Assembly: GCA_937864365.1 (NCBI GenBank)
Contig: CALMJT010000148.1
Coordinates: 1 to 61,205, forward strand
From: an uncultured Alteromonadales bacterium
GTDB taxonomy: Bacteria; Pseudomonadota; Gammaproteobacteria; Pseudomonadales; Cellvibrionaceae
DNA: 61,205 nucleotides
Direction of reading: 5' to 3'
Positions within the stretch are counted from its first letter, which is position 1, and every line of letters starts with the position of its first letter. Positions 21,145-34,665 of this stretch are shown piece after piece. The notes beneath the pieces are model-generated. The model saw only the letters and a program-made list of their open reading frames with translations. It was not told the DNA's origin and searched no databases. The translations under genes were made by a program, and so were the position numbers.

Positions 21145-22212
21145 TCAGTTTTCGTGATATTCAGCCGATAATTCGTGCACAGCTTGGAAAAAAGCTCCAA
21201 CATTATCAGGGTCTATTTCAGGCGTAACACCATGACCCAGATTGAAGACATGGCCATTGCCCTTTCCAAAACGGGAGAGAATGTAACCAACTTCTTCGCG
21301 AATACGCTCTGGTTTCGCATTAAGAATAGCTGGGTCCATATTACCTTGCAAAGCAACACGATCTCCCACCTGCGCACGGGCATTTCCAATGTCGGTGGTC
21401 CAATCCAAACCGAGAGCTTGAACACCGGTATCAGCCATTGCATTCAGCCATTGACCGCCACCTTTGGTGAACATAATCACTGGCACTTTTCGGCCATCGT
21501 GCTCTGTAATCAACTGATTTACGATTCGCTGCATGGGTGCCAAAGAGAAATCCAAATACGCTTGATGTGATAGAGCACCACCCCAAGAATCAAAAATTTG
21601 TACTGCCTGAGCACCGGCTTTGATTTGCGCGTTTAGATACAGCGCTACAGAGTCGGCCAATTTATTCAACAAACGAGTAAACGCTTCAGGCTCGTTGTAC
21701 ATAAAAGTCTTAGTTTTTCGGTAGTCTTTGCTGGAACCACCTTCAACAATGTAGGTTGCTAGGGTCCAAGGGCTACCGGAAAAACCTATCAATGGCACCC
21801 GACCGTTTAACTCGCGGCGAATCATACGCACCGCATCCATCACATAACCCAGATCAGCTTCTGGATTAATGACGTCTAAAGCGTCCATATCGGCAACAGA
21901 GTTAACCGACTTTTTAAATCGAGGACCTTCTCCGGTCTCAAAATACAAACCTAATCCCATTGCGTCTGGGATGGTTAGAATGTCGGAGAACAAAATAGCA
22001 GCGTCTATTGGATAACGATCCAAAGGCTGTAAGGTAACTTCGCAGGCAAGTTCCGTATTCATGCATAAGCTCATAAAGTCGCCAGCTTTTGCTCTGGTAG
22101 CACGATATTCAGGCAGATAGCGCCCCGCTTGTCTCATCATCCAAACTGGGGTTACATCTACAGACTCCCGCGCCAAGGCACGCAAGAAACGATCATTTTT
22201 TAGCTCTGACAT
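21145..22212 (-). CDS. hemE: Uroporphyrinogen decarboxylase
   Basis: Removes four carboxyl groups from uroporphyrinogen III to give coproporphyrinogen III in heme synthesis. 355 residues from the ATG at 22212; an upstream in-frame extension was rejected because [16 protein letters not shown] is the standard start. The signature [17 protein letters not shown] is intact and [16 protein letters not shown] is recognisable. A terminator for gltBD lies just upstream, so hemE has its own promoter. Confidence 0.98.
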   Translation of the reverse strand: MSELKNDRFLRALARESVDVTPVWMMRQAGRYLPEYRATRAKAGDFMSLCMNTELACEVTLQPLDRYPIDAAILFSDILTIPDAMGLGLYFETGEGPRFKKSVNSVADMDALDVINPEADLGYVMDAVRMIRRELNGRVPLIGFSGSPWTLATYIVEGGSSKDYRKTKTFMYNEPEAFTRLLNKLADSVALYLNAQIKAGAQAVQIFDSWGGALSHQAYLDFSLAPMQRIVNQLITEHDGRKVPVIMFTKGGGQWLNAMADTGVQALGLDWTTDIGNARAQVGDRVALQGNMDPAILNAKPERIREEVGYILSRFGKGNGHVFNLGHGVTPEIDPDNVGAFFQAVHELSAEYHEN

Positions 22213-22274
22213 GAGAATTTCCAAGTACTTGTTTTGCTGGCATTTTAACCGAGAATGGCAACACCTAAAAAGCA

Positions 22275-22300
22275 AAACAGGGCCTTAGTGGGCCCTGTTT
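22275..22300 (-). terminator. Terminator after gltBD
   Basis: Perfect 10-bp stem AAACAGGGCC / GGCCCTGTTT (22275-22284 and 22291-22300) with a 6-base loop and a short T-run on the minus strand, 65 bases past the gltD stop. Confidence 0.85.
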
Positions 22301-22364
22301 AACGTTGATTTACACTAATTTCACATGGATATTGCAGAAATCATAAGGAAGTTATTAGAAGTCA

Positions 22365-23819
<1,455 letters not shown>

Positions 23820-23828
23820 TTAGTTAAA

Positions 23829-26800
23829 TTACTCACCGCGTTTTTTAACGCTGTTGAGTAGTCCCGCAAGGTTTGCGGCCTTAGGTTTAACCAGCCAGAA
23901 TTTGCCCAAGTAGTCTTCGAAGTTTTCAAGCAACTCATGACCCCAAGGACTGCCCGTTTCTCTCACAAATTCTTCGATCACTCCGCGCAGATGGTTGCGA
24001 TGACCTTCCGTTGCTTCGCGGTGAATTCGTTGAATTTCAATTAATTCGTGGTTGTACTTATCAACAAAAGTATTGCTTTGATCAAGTACATACGCAAAGC
24101 CACCGGTCATGCCAGCGCCGAAGTTAACTCCGGTTTCGCCAAGCACGGTAACAATACCGCCGGTCATGTATTCACAACAGTGGTCACCTGCACCCTCAAC
24201 AACCACATGCGCACCCGAGTTGCGCACTGCGCAACGCTCACCGGCACGACCAGAAGCAAATAATTTACCGCCGGTTGCACCGTATAAACAGGTGTTACCC
24301 ATGATGCTGGTGGTGTGACTATCAAACTCGGAACCAGCAGGTGGACGCAAGACAATCTTACCGCCCGCCATGCCTTTACCGACGTAATCGTTAGCATCAC
24401 CTTCTAGGTAAAGCTCTAAACCGCCGGCGTTCCAAACACCAAAGCTCTGACCGGCAATACCTTTAAGGTTTAGCCTGATCGGCGCATCTTTCATGCCTTG
24501 GTTGCCATAACGTTTGGCAATTTCGCCGCTAACGCGGGCACCAATAGAACGATCACAGTTGGTGATTTCAAACTCAAACTCACCACCGGTTTTCGCCTCA
24601 ATAGCCGGCAGAACAGCGGCAACGATCGCTTCGGCTTTTAGGCCAGGATCGAAGGGAGTATTGCGCTCAACTTGGCAGGTTTGCGGTTTGGTATCTAATA
24701 AATCGTCTGTGTATAAAATTGGAGACAAATCCAGGCGAGCTTGTTTCTGTGTTTGTCCGTCAATTGCTTCGAGTAAATCCACTCGGCCGATGATTTGCTG
24801 CAAACTGGTAAAGCCTAGTTTAGCCAACCACTCACGCACCTCTTGTGCCACAAACGTAAAGAAGTTCATGGCCATTTGCACGGTGCCTTGATAGTGATTT
24901 TCACGCAGATCATCACGCTGAGTAGCAACACCTGTTGCGCAGTTGTTGAGGTGGCAAATACGTAAGTACTTACACCCAAGCGCAACCATCGGCGCTGTAC
25001 CAAAGCCGAAGCTTTCGGCACCCAAAATCGCCGCTTTGATGACATCCAAACCGGTCTTCAAGCCGCCGTCGGTTTGTACTCGAACCTTACCGCGCAAATC
25101 GTTAGCTCGCAGCGTTTGGTGAGTCTCAGAAAGACCAAGCTCCCAAGGCGAACCGGCGTAACGAATAGAGGTTAGAGGACTCGCTGCCGTACCACCGTCG
25201 TAACCTGAAATAGTGATCAAGTCAGCGTAGGCTTTTGCCACACCGGCTGCGATAGTTCCAACTCCCGGACGAGAAACCAGTTTCACCGACACCAAGGCGG
25301 CCGGGTTTACTTGTTTCAAATCGTAAATCAGCTGTGCCAGGTCTTCGATTGAGTAAATATCGTGATGCGGCGGAGGCGAAATAAGGGTTACACCCGGCAC
25401 TGAATAACGCAAACGAGCAATTAGCGCGTTCACTTTTCCGCCTGGAAGCTGACCACCTTCACCGGGCTTAGCACCTTGCGCCACTTTAATTTGCATAACT
25501 TCGGCGTTGACCAAGTAATGCGGTGTCACACCAAAGCGACCCGATGCGACCTGCTTAATTTTTGAGTTTTTAATGGTGCCGTATCGAGCAGGATCTTCAC
25601 CACCTTCACCCGAGTTTGAACGACCACCGAGAGTGTTCATGGCCTCAGCAAGTGCTTCATGAGCCTCAGGCGATAACGCACCCAGTGACATAGCTGCGGA
25701 GTCAAAACGGCGCACAATTTCAGAAACTGGCTCAACTTCATCCAACTCAACGGGCTTAAGGTCGGGCTTAATTCTTAAGAGATCGCGAAGCGTCGCAGGC
25801 GGACGTTCATTGACCAGAGTCGCAACATCACGCCATGCAGAGTAATCGCCACTCTTAACGGCACGATGCATAGCCTGAACCACATCTGGGTTATAGGCGT
25901 GGTATTCCTGACCGTGCATAAATTTGAGCAAGCCGCCCGGAGCGATTGGTTTACGCGTTACCCAAGCACTTGCCGCCAAGATACGCTGATCGTCTTCTAG
26001 ATCTTCGAAGCGTGCGCCTTTAATACGACTTGGGGTATCCGGGAAGCACAAGTTAACAACTTCTTCGTCCAATCCGATGATTTCAAAAAGCTGTGCTCCG
26101 CGATAAGAAGCGACTGTAGAAATCCCCATTTTAGAAAGGATTTTTAACAGGCCTTTGTTAATGCCGCGTCGGTAGTTTTTGTAAGCTGTATCGGTATCAA
26201 CAAACAGTTCGCCGGTGCGAATCAGGTCGTTTAGTACGTAGTAGCTCAGGTACGGATAAACCGCAGTTGCACCGTAACCAATGAGCGCAGCAACCTGATG
26301 CGGATCACGAGCAGTTGCAGTTTGCACAATGATATTGGCATCGCAACGCAAACCCGTTTGCGTTAGATGGTGATGCACAGCACCGGTTGCCAACAGTGCG
26401 TGAATTGGCAATTGACCTTGTTCGATATCTTGGTCCGAAAGCACAATCAAAACCGTTCCGCGAGAGACGACTTCCTCTACATTTTTGCAAAGGGTCTCAA
26501 TGGCGGATTTAAGATTGGTTTTGTTGGGATCGTAAGCCAAATTGAATTGACCCACTTCGTAACCCGGACGATTTAAGTCCAAAAGCGCGCGAAATTTCAC
26601 CGGAGACAATACCGGAGAGGTCAAAATGACTCGGTCGGCGTGATCTGGAGATTGATCAAAGATGTTCATCTCGCGACCAACGCAGGTCTCAAGAGACATA
26701 ACAATTGCTTCGCGCAGCGGATCGATTGGCGGGTTGGTTACCTGAGCAAACTGTTGACGCAAGTAATCGTATGGCGTGCGCTGTTGTTTTGAGAGCACGG

Positions 26801-28277
26801 CCATAGGCGTATCGTCACCCATAGAACCAACGGCTTCCTGTCCAGACTCAGCTAACGGGCGCAACACCTGATCACGCTCTTCATTGCTGACTTGGAATAG
26901 CTTCATTGCCGCTTTTAGCTCATCTGCATTGAGTTCTTTTTCAGCCAAGTCGGCATTCAAAGTGGACTCCAAGCGCATGGCGCGAGTCTTTAACCAATGT
27001 TTGTACGGATGAGTCTTTTTGAGCTGATCATCAACGTCTTCGGTATGGAAGAGTTGACCAGTTTGAGTATCAACGGAAAGAATTTGGCCCGGCCCTAAAC
27101 GGCCTTTGGCAACCACATCTTGTGGTTTATAACCGTGCGTTCCCACCTCGGATGCGACGGTGATATGGCCATCTTTAGTGATAACCCAACGCGATGGACG
27201 CAAACCGTTGCGGTCAAGCGTACAAACCGCATAGCGACCATCGGTGATTACCAAACCTGCTGGGCCATCCCAAGGCTCGATATGCATGGAGTTATATTCG
27301 TAGAAGGCCCGTAAGTTTGGGTCCATGGTTTCTACGTTTTCCCACGCAGGTGGAACCAGCATACGAATTGCACGATGCAATTCCATACCACCGGTAACCA
27401 TCACTTCAAGCATGTTATCTAAACTGGATGAATCTGAGCCTTCGCGGTTAACCAGTGGGCTGATTTCATCTAAGTTTGGTAAAAATGGGCTAACGAACTT
27501 CGGCGTACGCGCGACGGCCCAGTTTCTGTTACCCATAACGGTATTGATTTCACCGTTGTGGGCGATCATACGAAACGGCTGTGCTAACGGCCAACGAGGT
27601 AGAGTATTGGTAGAAAAGCGTTGGTGGAAAACACAAATCGCTGTTTCTAAACGTGAATCCGCCAAGTCTAGATAGAACTTGTCCAAATCCACCGGCATCA
27701 TCAAACCTTTGTAGGAGATGACATTAGTGGCAAGACTGGCAATATAAAATGATGGATCTTTCGCTAGACGCGTCTCAATTTTACGACGGGCTACAAATAG
27801 CTTTGAAGTGAACTCTTGATCGTTCAAACCATGACTGTTCACAAACAAATGCTTGAATAGCGGAAGCGATTCTAGAGCAATTGGCCCCAGACAAGCAGGA
27901 TCTGTAGGCACATCTCGCCAACAGATTTCGGTTAAATCGACGCGCGCCAATTCTTCTTTTGCGACTTGCATAGCCGTTTGGGCGAGAGTTTCATCCGTGC
28001 TCAGCATGAATGCACCAACGCCATAGAGTTCAGATAACTCGAATTGGCAGTCGGTTTTCGCTACTCCGCGAAGAAATCCGTCGGGCTTTTGTAGAAGCAA
28101 TCCGCAGCCGTCACCGGTTTTACCGTCGGCCGCGATGCCGCCACGATGGGTCATACAGGTCAATGACTCAATGGCGGTTTGCAATAATCGGTGGCTTGCT
28201 TGCCCTTTTAAATGGGCTATAAGTCCAAATCCACAGTTGTCTTTGAACTCATTTAGGTTATAGAGGCCATTGCTCAT
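23829..28277 (-). CDS. gltB: Glutamate synthase (NADPH) large subunit
   Basis: Makes two glutamates from glutamine and 2-oxoglutarate; central to nitrogen assimilation. 1482 residues, family length. The N-terminal class II amidotransferase domain would begin at Cys15 ([13 protein letters not shown]) after removal of a short propeptide. The central and FMN-binding synthase domains follow, with a Cys cluster [16 protein letters not shown] for the 3Fe-4S centre. The C-terminal GXGXG beta-helix ends the protein (GGxxxGxxG-type repeats such as [18 protein letters not shown]). Forms an operon with gltD. Confidence 0.98.
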   Translation of the reverse strand: MSNGLYNLNEFKDNCGFGLIAHLKGQASHRLLQTAIESLTCMTHRGGIAADGKTGDGCGLLLQKPDGFLRGVAKTDCQFELSELYGVGAFMLSTDETLAQTAMQVAKEELARVDLTEICWRDVPTDPACLGPIALESLPLFKHLFVNSHGLNDQEFTSKLFVARRKIETRLAKDPSFYIASLATNVISYKGLMMPVDLDKFYLDLADSRLETAICVFHQRFSTNTLPRWPLAQPFRMIAHNGEINTVMGNRNWAVARTPKFVSPFLPNLDEISPLVNREGSDSSSLDNMLEVMVTGGMELHRAIRMLVPPAWENVETMDPNLRAFYEYNSMHIEPWDGPAGLVITDGRYAVCTLDRNGLRPSRWVITKDGHITVASEVGTHGYKPQDVVAKGRLGPGQILSVDTQTGQLFHTEDVDDQLKKTHPYKHWLKTRAMRLESTLNADLAEKELNADELKAAMKLFQVSNEERDQVLRPLAESGQEAVGSMGDDTPMAVLSKQQRTPYDYLRQQFAQVTNPPIDPLREAIVMSLETCVGREMNIFDQSPDHADRVILTSPVLSPVKFRALLDLNRPGYEVGQFNLAYDPNKTNLKSAIETLCKNVEEVVSRGTVLIVLSDQDIEQGQLPIHALLATGAVHHHLTQTGLRCDANIIVQTATARDPHQVAALIGYGATAVYPYLSYYVLNDLIRTGELFVDTDTAYKNYRRGINKGLLKILSKMGISTVASYRGAQLFEIIGLDEEVVNLCFPDTPSRIKGARFEDLEDDQRILAASAWVTRKPIAPGGLLKFMHGQEYHAYNPDVVQAMHRAVKSGDYSAWRDVATLVNERPPATLRDLLRIKPDLKPVELDEVEPVSEIVRRFDSAAMSLGALSPEAHEALAEAMNTLGGRSNSGEGGEDPARYGTIKNSKIKQVASGRFGVTPHYLVNAEVMQIKVAQGAKPGEGGQLPGGKVNALIARLRYSVPGVTLISPPPHHDIYSIEDLAQLIYDLKQVNPAALVSVKLVSRPGVGTIAAGVAKAYADLITISGYDGGTAASPLTSIRYAGSPWELGLSETHQTLRANDLRGKVRVQTDGGLKTGLDVIKAAILGAESFGFGTAPMVALGCKYLRICHLNNCATGVATQRDDLRENHYQGTVQMAMNFFTFVAQEVREWLAKLGFTSLQQIIGRVDLLEAIDGQTQKQARLDLSPILYTDDLLDTKPQTCQVERNTPFDPGLKAEAIVAAVLPAIEAKTGGEFEFEITNCDRSIGARVSGEIAKRYGNQGMKDAPIRLNLKGIAGQSFGVWNAGGLELYLEGDANDYVGKGMAGGKIVLRPPAGSEFDSHTTSIMGNTCLYGATGGKLFASGRAGERCAVRNSGAHVVVEGAGDHCCEYMTGGIVTVLGETGVNFGAGMTGGFAYVLDQSNTFVDKYNHELIEIQRIHREATEGHRNHLRGVIEEFVRETGSPWGHELLENFEDYLGKFWLVKPKAANLAGLLNSVKKRGE

Positions 28278-28428
28278 AGGCGGTCTCTCACATTTGCAGT
28301 TGGAAGTTACGCTAAAGCCGGAAAACCGGTTTACTTTAGCTTTTAACTAACGTCACTCTTGACTGGGCTTTCAGCGACCCCGTATGGATGCTGTTAGATC
28401 AGGTTATTAACCGTCGCCCAAGACTAAA

Positions 28429-28449
28429 AAGCCCCTAGGGTAGGGGCTT
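28429..28449 (-). terminator. Terminator after the damX-like gene
   Basis: Perfect 9-bp stem AAGCCCCTA / TAGGGGCTT with a GGG loop; five T follow on the minus strand. It ends the long pilM-to-damX transcript before gltB. The remaining sequence of 28278-28559 holds no gene. Confidence 0.88.
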
Positions 28450-28559
28450 GTCTTAGAATGGGCGGCAGATGTTACCTTCTGAATATGACTCTGACAATCT
28501 TGACAGATCAAAAATCACGCCATATGAAATGAATTTATTTAAACGTCGCCTATCTTGCG

Positions 28560-30119
28560 TTAATTTCCGCGAAAATTCGCTTTAATCTCACTAATACTTC
28601 TTGGCCAGGCACCATTTTTTTGCTGATTTTCAGGTAAAGAGGCGATTGAATCTCGCGCTTGTTGACGATTTTCATAGTCACCCTGCAATAAAACGAACCA
28701 ATCTTGCCCATTTCGCTTCAAAGTGACTAACTCAATTGAGTCACGGTTTCTTTGGCTTTTCAAAAAAGTTTCCAGAGATTCCTTTCCTTGGGCAGCCATG
28801 ATTTGCAATACATAATGATTATCAGGTCTGGATAAAACTGGAATTGAGCCCGTCAACTTTTGAGAAACAGGCGTTTTAAGAGCTGACTGAGTTTGAATTT
28901 TACCCACTGTACCATCATTGCTGGAATTAGTAATTGTAGATTTAGCAACTACCGACTCAGCAACTGAATCCGACACAATTAATCGATCATCTCCAGACTC
29001 ACCTGCATCGGTTTCTTCTCTCGGCTGATCGACAACAACTTCAGCTACTGCGTTATTTTGTAAAAGCTCCCCACGACCGACAACCTCTTCGCGAAGATCT
29101 TGAACTGAAATCGCAGAACCAGATAGATCACGCTCAACGTCGTTCAACTCAGAACCCGAAGGAGAGTTATCAGTGGCTGAAGGAGTTTCAAGAACAGCAG
29201 TTTTGGGCTGACTGGAATCTAAAACCACAACAGCTGGAGGTTTCGATTGCTCGGCAGGACTGGAACCTAAACGATCCCCAATTAAAAACACCCCAACGCC
29301 GACCGCCAGCAAGCTTACGATGGCAATCATATGCACTGGCGATAAACCCAACCTAGGCTGAGGCTGGGCGGTATCCAACATGGGCTCGGCAAAAGGATCG
29401 TCAATTTGATTCAACTCATCCAGCACTCGACTAAATTCGCCTCGACCACCATCAACAATTGCCTTTGTGCTAGCACGATTAATATCAAGGTCTAAGGCAG
29501 ACACCGCGAATTGGTGCCAATCATCCAGAGTCGGTAGAGCCAACTCTAAATCGTAGATCATCGCCTCTAAACCTCCGAGTCGATCGAGCCTTGCAACTAA
29601 CTCTCGATTACCCGCCATGACTATTTTCAGTGGCGCCGACTCAAAGCCTGCCGACAGTAGACTCAATAACATCGACAACACTTCGTCAGTCAGCCAGTTC
29701 GCGTCATCGATCAACACCACGGGGGCCGTTAACGAATCCTGAGTTAAACAAACTCGGATTCGAGCAAGCAGTGCGCCAATACTCATATCTTGATTATCGG
29801 GCAATTGATCAACGAATAAACTCAGGATTTGCGACAGTAATTCAGCCGGGGACTCTAGTGATCGGGATTTAACGAGTGCTAGCTGTGTAGAGCCCTTGAG
29901 TTCATCAACAAGCTTATCTAGAAAAAAGCTCTTGCCCTGATCGTGATTAGCAACCACGACCAACAGTTGATCACCGTAGCGACACATGTGAGCAGCTCGT
30001 TGCAGCTGAGGCTGGCGAGCTACTGCGATAAACGATGAGACTGAATTTAAAGAAGTTGTCCCTTCTATATCAGCCTCATGATCCAATAGAGCTTCTGACA
30101 AATTACCCTCGAATATCAT
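28560..30119 (-). CDS. damX: DamX-like AAA-type ATPase with SPOR domain
   Basis: 519 residues. The N-terminal cytoplasmic half (about 25-245) is an ExeA/AAA_22-like ATPase module with Walker B PVVLIDDANW; its Walker A region reads ANHDQGKS and lacks the usual Gly-x4-Gly pattern, though GKS is kept. One transmembrane segment follows (MIAIVSLLAVGVGVFLIG, about 265-282), then a low-complexity Ser/Glu/Val-rich periplasmic linker and a C-terminal SPOR domain (HYVLQIMAAQGKESLETFL... about 435-515). Septal, peptidoglycan-binding role inferred from DamX and from its place after aroB. Confidence 0.88.
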   Translation of the reverse strand: MIFEGNLSEALLDHEADIEGTTSLNSVSSFIAVARQPQLQRAAHMCRYGDQLLVVVANHDQGKSFFLDKLVDELKGSTQLALVKSRSLESPAELLSQILSLFVDQLPDNQDMSIGALLARIRVCLTQDSLTAPVVLIDDANWLTDEVLSMLLSLLSAGFESAPLKIVMAGNRELVARLDRLGGLEAMIYDLELALPTLDDWHQFAVSALDLDINRASTKAIVDGGRGEFSRVLDELNQIDDPFAEPMLDTAQPQPRLGLSPVHMIAIVSLLAVGVGVFLIGDRLGSSPAEQSKPPAVVVLDSSQPKTAVLETPSATDNSPSGSELNDVERDLSGSAISVQDLREEVVGRGELLQNNAVAEVVVDQPREETDAGESGDDRLIVSDSVAESVVAKSTITNSSNDGTVGKIQTQSALKTPVSQKLTGSIPVLSRPDNHYVLQIMAAQGKESLETFLKSQRNRDSIELVTLKRNGQDWFVLLQGDYENRQQARDSIASLPENQQKNGAWPRSISEIKANFRGN

Positions 30120-30279
30120 TCGTTAATTTATGCAAGAACACCCAAGAGGAGTTCGCACTCTCGATTGGTTATGCTCAATGCCCCTTTAGAGCAATCGGCA
30201 TTGATGGCTACCGGTGTTATGTCGAGCTAATACTGACCGACTAACCGAACTATTCATGTCAGGCAGATCGTAAATTCAA

Positions 30280-31362
30280 TCAATCTGTAGATCGAGTTGC
30301 ATTCAATGTCTCCGCCAAAATCTTGGGATCAACATCACTGGTAACAAACGCCTCACCCAGTGACTTCAATAACACCAGACGCAACCGACCATCGAGCACT
30401 TTTTTATCCACCGACATTAAGTCAATATACTGCTCATTGGTCATGCAAGCGGGGCCTTGTATTGGCAACTTGGCGCGCTCTAATAAACTTTTCGTTCTAG
30501 AAACAACGGACTCATCTATCAAGCCCATGCGAGCTGATAAATCAACCGCCATCATCATGCCAGCACCAACCGCCTCACCATGCAACCAGGTTCCATAACC
30601 CATTGCTGTTTCGATGGCATGACCAAAGGTATGTCCAAGGTTTAAATAAGCTCGTACCCCAGATTCTTTTTCATCTTGAGCAACGATTTGAGCTTTATTT
30701 TCACACGAACGCTTGATGGCGTAGGTTAGCGCTTCCCGGTCACATTCCAACAGTTTTTCAACATGCTCTTCTAACCATTCAAAGAATTCCGCATCGCCCA
30801 ACAAGCCGTATTTAATAATTTCAGCAATACCTGCGGATAACTCTCTTTGCGGCAAGGTTTTGAGCACATCAGTATCAGCCAGCACACATTTGGGCTGATA
30901 AAACGCACCTATCATATTCTTGCCAAGTTTATGATTCACACCCGTCTTGCCACCCACACTGGAGTCAACTTGGGACAAGAGCGTGGTCGGAACTTGGATA
31001 AAATTTACGCCTCGTTGATAGCAAGCTGCGGCAAATCCGGTCATGTCCCCAGTCACACCGCCACCCAAAGCTATCAAGGTCGTTTTGCGATTGTGGTGAT
31101 GCGCCAAGAGTTGATCAAATATTGTATTTAGGGTATCAAGATCTTTATGAGACTCGCCATCCGGCAGAATGACTTTGAGTATCGAATAATCAGACAAAGA
31201 CTCACAAAACGCCTCTAGATACAAAGGCGCAACAACCGTATTTGTTACGATGCAGATCTGATTTGAGGTGAGATAAGGTTTTATTAGCTCAGAATTGGTC
31301 AATACAGAGCCAATAAATATAGGATAGGCACGATCACCAAGATCTACGTGTAGTGTTTCCAT
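30280..31362 (-). CDS. aroB: 3-dehydroquinate synthase
   Basis: Second step of the shikimate pathway (DAHP to 3-dehydroquinate), NAD- and zinc-dependent. 360 residues from [15 protein letters not shown], with [14 protein letters not shown] (NAD/substrate), [21 protein letters not shown] and the zinc ligand region [11 protein letters not shown]. It follows aroK by 58 bases and belongs to the pilQ-aroK-aroB-damX order. Confidence 0.98.
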   Translation of the reverse strand: METLHVDLGDRAYPIFIGSVLTNSELIKPYLTSNQICIVTNTVVAPLYLEAFCESLSDYSILKVILPDGESHKDLDTLNTIFDQLLAHHHNRKTTLIALGGGVTGDMTGFAAACYQRGVNFIQVPTTLLSQVDSSVGGKTGVNHKLGKNMIGAFYQPKCVLADTDVLKTLPQRELSAGIAEIIKYGLLGDAEFFEWLEEHVEKLLECDREALTYAIKRSCENKAQIVAQDEKESGVRAYLNLGHTFGHAIETAMGYGTWLHGEAVGAGMMMAVDLSARMGLIDESVVSRTKSLLERAKLPIQGPACMTNEQYIDLMSVDKKVLDGRLRLVLLKSLGEAFVTSDVDPKILAETLNATRSTD

Positions 31363-31420
31363 TGTGTACTTCCGCTCGCATAACATCGACCGAAAAATCT
31401 AACACATACCGCTTGAGCAA

Positions 31421-31939
31421 TCATTGCTTAATTAGCGAGAAGATCTTCTCCGCTACCGCTTTCGGCGTTTTATTATCCGTTGATACTTGATAGTGAGAAA
31501 CCGATTCGTACAAAGGCGCTCGCTCGGCAATCAAACCTTCGATCTTAGCCTTGGGGTTTTCAACTTGCAGTAACGGTCGTTTTTTATCTTTACGGGTACG
31601 CTTGTAAAGCTGCTCAACCGATGCCGTTAAATAAACAACAACGGAGTTGTTGTTGAGAAGCTCTCGATTTTCTTCGCGAGTTACTATTCCGCCACCGGTC
31701 GCCAAAACCAAATTGCGAACTTGCAAAAGATCTTGAAGAACAGAAGTTTCTCTAGCGCGAAAACCCTCTTCACCCTCAACATCAAAAATCCAAGGGATAT
31801 CTGCGCCGGTGCGCTCCTCAACGACATGGTCTGTGTCTTTGAATTCGCGCTGGGTCAATTGTGCCAGCATGCGACCGATGGTGGATTTACCAACTCCCAT
31901 CGGCCCTACCAACACAATGTTCTTATCTTCTTCTAGCAA
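31421..31939 (-). CDS. aroK: Shikimate kinase
   Basis: Phosphorylates shikimate at the 3-OH. 172 residues. Walker A GPMGVGKST, DTDHVVEERTG (the DxD motif) and the shikimate-contact GGGIV loop are all present. The likely start is TTG (31939) with AGG 10 bases upstream; no ATG is available at the right place. 37 bases downstream of pilQ. Confidence 0.96.
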   Translation of the reverse strand: MLEEDKNIVLVGPMGVGKSTIGRMLAQLTQREFKDTDHVVEERTGADIPWIFDVEGEEGFRARETSVLQDLLQVRNLVLATGGGIVTREENRELLNNNSVVVYLTASVEQLYKRTRKDKKRPLLQVENPKAKIEGLIAERAPLYESVSHYQVSTDNKTPKAVAEKIFSLIKQ

Positions 31940-31976
31940 ATGACGTTCGCCTAAAATTGATCGATTTTAGGAAATA

Positions 31977-34082
31977 TTAACGTCTTACAGGGTCTTCCAA
32001 CAAGCGAGGCGTGATAAAGATCAACAATTCACTTTTATCGATATCTTTGGTCGTACGCTTAAATAAGTTACCAACAATTGGAAGATCACCTAAGAACGGA
32101 ACCTTAAGCTCAGCAACGTTCTCAGTAGATTGGAAGATACCGCCCAGCACAATGGTCTCGCCATTTTTAACCAAAACCTGAGTTTGAACTTCAGTAACGT
32201 CAATGGTTGGAGCACTGTTCGCACCGAAAGCAACAACCTCACCAATGGCATCTTGGTTAACAACTAAGTTAAGAATGATGTGATCATCTGGCGTAATTTG
32301 CGGTGTAACTTCAAGACTCAATACAGCATCACGGTACTGGGTGGTGGTAGCACCACTAGCCGAAGCTTGCTGGAAAGGCACTTCAGAACCAGAGCGAATA
32401 GATGCTGGCTGTTGATCACCGGTTACGACTTTAGGTTGCGAAATCACCTCACCGTAACCTTCAGACTCCAATGCACTTAATTCAAGCTCAACCAAGAAAT
32501 TGTCACGGACATAGCCGAACGCGATATCGCTGGTTGCGGATGTGGCGCCCAAATCTACCGAACCAAAATCACCACCCAAAACACCATTGTTTAGGTCAAG
32601 ATCATTGTTGACGTTACCGCCAACGAAGAAGCTATCGTTATCGCCATTATCGATATAGCCCGCAGACCACTCAACACCCAAATCACGAACAAAGTCGGTG
32701 CTAGCGGTAACAATACGCGCTTCGATTAAAACTTGGCGAATCGGTATATCAATTTGAGTGACTAGACGCTTAAAGTCTTCAATCTTATCTTCTGTGTCCG
32801 TCAAAATAATTGAGTTGGTGCGCTCGTCTACGATTACGCTACCACGCTCAGAAAGAATACTCTGAGTGCTGTTTTCACCTTCGCCTTCACTGTCGAAAAG
32901 ATTAAACAGTTGCGCGGCATCAGCATAAAGAATACGAATGTGCTCGGTTCGTAAGGGTGCGAGCTCCGCAAGCTGTTTGCGAGTTTCAAGTTCTTGACGT
33001 TCTCTGCTGGCAATCTCTGCAGCCGGAGCAACTAACAACACGTTACCTACCTGACGCTTATCAAGACCTTTAGCCTTTAATACGATATCCAGCGCCTGAT
33101 CCCATGGCACATTCTCTAAACGCAAGGTAATACGACCTTCAACCGTGTCACTGGCCACTAGGTTCAAATCAGTGAAATCAGCAATTAACTGAAGAACGGC
33201 GCGTACTTCGATGTCTTGGAAGTTTAATGAAAGCTTTTCACCCACAAACTGGAACCGCGTACGGCGATCTTCAGCTTCGCTTTCGGTAAGTGGTTTTACA
33301 CTAACGATGTACTCTTTATCGGTTTGATACGCCAAGTACTCGTACTCGCCAACAGGATCGATCTTAACCGTGGTCACACCAGACTGACTGTCTGCGTCGA
33401 TAAAACTCACCGGCGTTGCAAAATCAGTAACATCTAAACGACGGCGGAATTCCTGCGGCAAAGTCACATTAACCAAGTTAATTTCAATACCGGAAGCCGT
33501 TTCTTCAACATCAACATTTACAGTAGGTTGTGACAAACGAATAATTACTCGACCTTCTCCCGCTTCAGTTCTGCGAAAATCTACATCGGTAATCGAAACA
33601 CGATCTTTGGAAATAATACTAGGCGCCTTTTGGCTTACCGCGCTATCCAAAACATCATCTTTTGGCACAGTCACCTTGGCAACTTGATCACCGCCTTCAC
33701 CAACAACTACGAAAAACTTATTACCGTCTTGGCGAGTTGTATAAGTGGAGGCGTCACTCAAATTTAGAATTAGACGTGTTCTATTTTGTGCAGACAAAAT
33801 AATGGCGCTGTCAGCACCACCAAAGGAAAGTGGGTACCGTTTTTTGTCAAGACTGCTCTCTACATCCGGAAAATCCAAAACGATTCGAGCGGGCTCTTCG
33901 ATAATGTAACCAACCGGCTCTGAAGGAGGTTCAGAAAACTCCATACTGACTTCAAACTTCTCTCCAGGTAATGAAGAGAATTTAATGTCATTAAGCGTCG
34001 CTTGACCGAATGCAAAACTGGTGGTGGTCAGAACCCAGGCTACGATCCCAGCTTTAAAAACCTGGCGATTATTTTTAAACAT
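31977..34082 (-). CDS. pilQ: Type IV pilus secretin PilQ
   Basis: Outer-membrane secretin through which type IV pili extend and retract. 701 residues: signal peptide (ending ...TTTSFAFGQA), two N-terminal AMIN domains (about 30-120 and 155-260), an STN/N0 domain (LNFQDIEVRAVLQLIADF), an N1 domain and the secretin core with VPFLGDLPIVGNLF and the C-terminal TELLIFITPRLL-like end (SELLIFITPRLLEDP). Last pil gene of the pilMNOPQ operon. Confidence 0.97.
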   Translation of the reverse strand: MFKNNRQVFKAGIVAWVLTTTSFAFGQATLNDIKFSSLPGEKFEVSMEFSEPPSEPVGYIIEEPARIVLDFPDVESSLDKKRYPLSFGGADSAIILSAQNRTRLILNLSDASTYTTRQDGNKFFVVVGEGGDQVAKVTVPKDDVLDSAVSQKAPSIISKDRVSITDVDFRRTEAGEGRVIIRLSQPTVNVDVEETASGIEINLVNVTLPQEFRRRLDVTDFATPVSFIDADSQSGVTTVKIDPVGEYEYLAYQTDKEYIVSVKPLTESEAEDRRTRFQFVGEKLSLNFQDIEVRAVLQLIADFTDLNLVASDTVEGRITLRLENVPWDQALDIVLKAKGLDKRQVGNVLLVAPAAEIASRERQELETRKQLAELAPLRTEHIRILYADAAQLFNLFDSEGEGENSTQSILSERGSVIVDERTNSIILTDTEDKIEDFKRLVTQIDIPIRQVLIEARIVTASTDFVRDLGVEWSAGYIDNGDNDSFFVGGNVNNDLDLNNGVLGGDFGSVDLGATSATSDIAFGYVRDNFLVELELSALESEGYGEVISQPKVVTGDQQPASIRSGSEVPFQQASASGATTTQYRDAVLSLEVTPQITPDDHIILNLVVNQDAIGEVVAFGANSAPTIDVTEVQTQVLVKNGETIVLGGIFQSTENVAELKVPFLGDLPIVGNLFKRTTKDIDKSELLIFITPRLLEDPVRR

Positions 34083-34091
34083 AATTATTTC

Positions 34092-34661
34092 CTACTCTGA
34101 AACCTTCAGTTCTAGGGTATCTGGACGCTCCACCCAACCACTGTTGCCGTCGGAGACTATCTCTAAAATAGTAAGGTGAACCTTGTTGGCCTCTACAATT
34201 CGACCGTGATTCAATCCTACATAATTGCCTACTGTAACGCGGTGAATACCGCCGTTATCATCATCAATCAATGCCCACAAAACGCCGTTCTGTTCCAGCG
34301 AACCAACCATCTGTAAAGAACTTAGTGGGAAAGATTCTAAGAATTCTTTTGTTCTGTTTTCATCGGGAGCCACATCAGACGAACCACTTCCGAATGCGAA
34401 ATTTTCTAGAACTCGCGCGGGCTTCTGAAATGGGCTCCGCAGTGTTGCCGCAGAATACGTGTAGGTTCCATAAGGACTAAAGCTCGGTAACGGCTCTACA
34501 GCGCCCGCCGGACGCCTTTTGGTTTCAGCAATATACTGTGCTAAGTCGCCATTATTAGAACCACCGCACGCAGACAGTAAAATCGATAAAGAAAGCACTG
34601 TCATTAACGACGAGCTTCTCTTGATTGATTTGGGCGACTTTAAAAACTTACTTTTCAACAC
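34092..34661 (-). CDS. pilP: Type IV pilus assembly lipoprotein PilP
   Basis: Inner-membrane lipoprotein linking the PilMNO platform to PilQ. About 190 residues from a GTG at 34661, which has AGGA 8 bases upstream and lies 4 bases after the pilO stop; longer in-frame readings start inside pilO and were rejected. Long basic N-region, then a hydrophobic stretch ending in the lipobox LLSAC (cleavage before Cys). The C-terminal part forms the PilP beta domain (VGSLEQNGVLWALIDDDNGGIHRVTVGNYVG). Confidence 0.93.
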   Translation of the reverse strand: MLKSKFLKSPKSIKRSSSLMTVLSLSILLSACGGSNNGDLAQYIAETKRRPAGAVEPLPSFSPYGTYTYSAATLRSPFQKPARVLENFAFGSGSSDVAPDENRTKEFLESFPLSSLQMVGSLEQNGVLWALIDDDNGGIHRVTVGNYVGLNHGRIVEANKVHLTILEIVSDGNSGWVERPDTLELKVSE

Positions 34662-34665
34662 GTCG

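Noticed and set aside
24514-24891. Open frame of 125 codons on the plus strand inside gltB
   Set aside because: Antisense shadow of a strongly conserved gene; no ribosome site or family resemblance.
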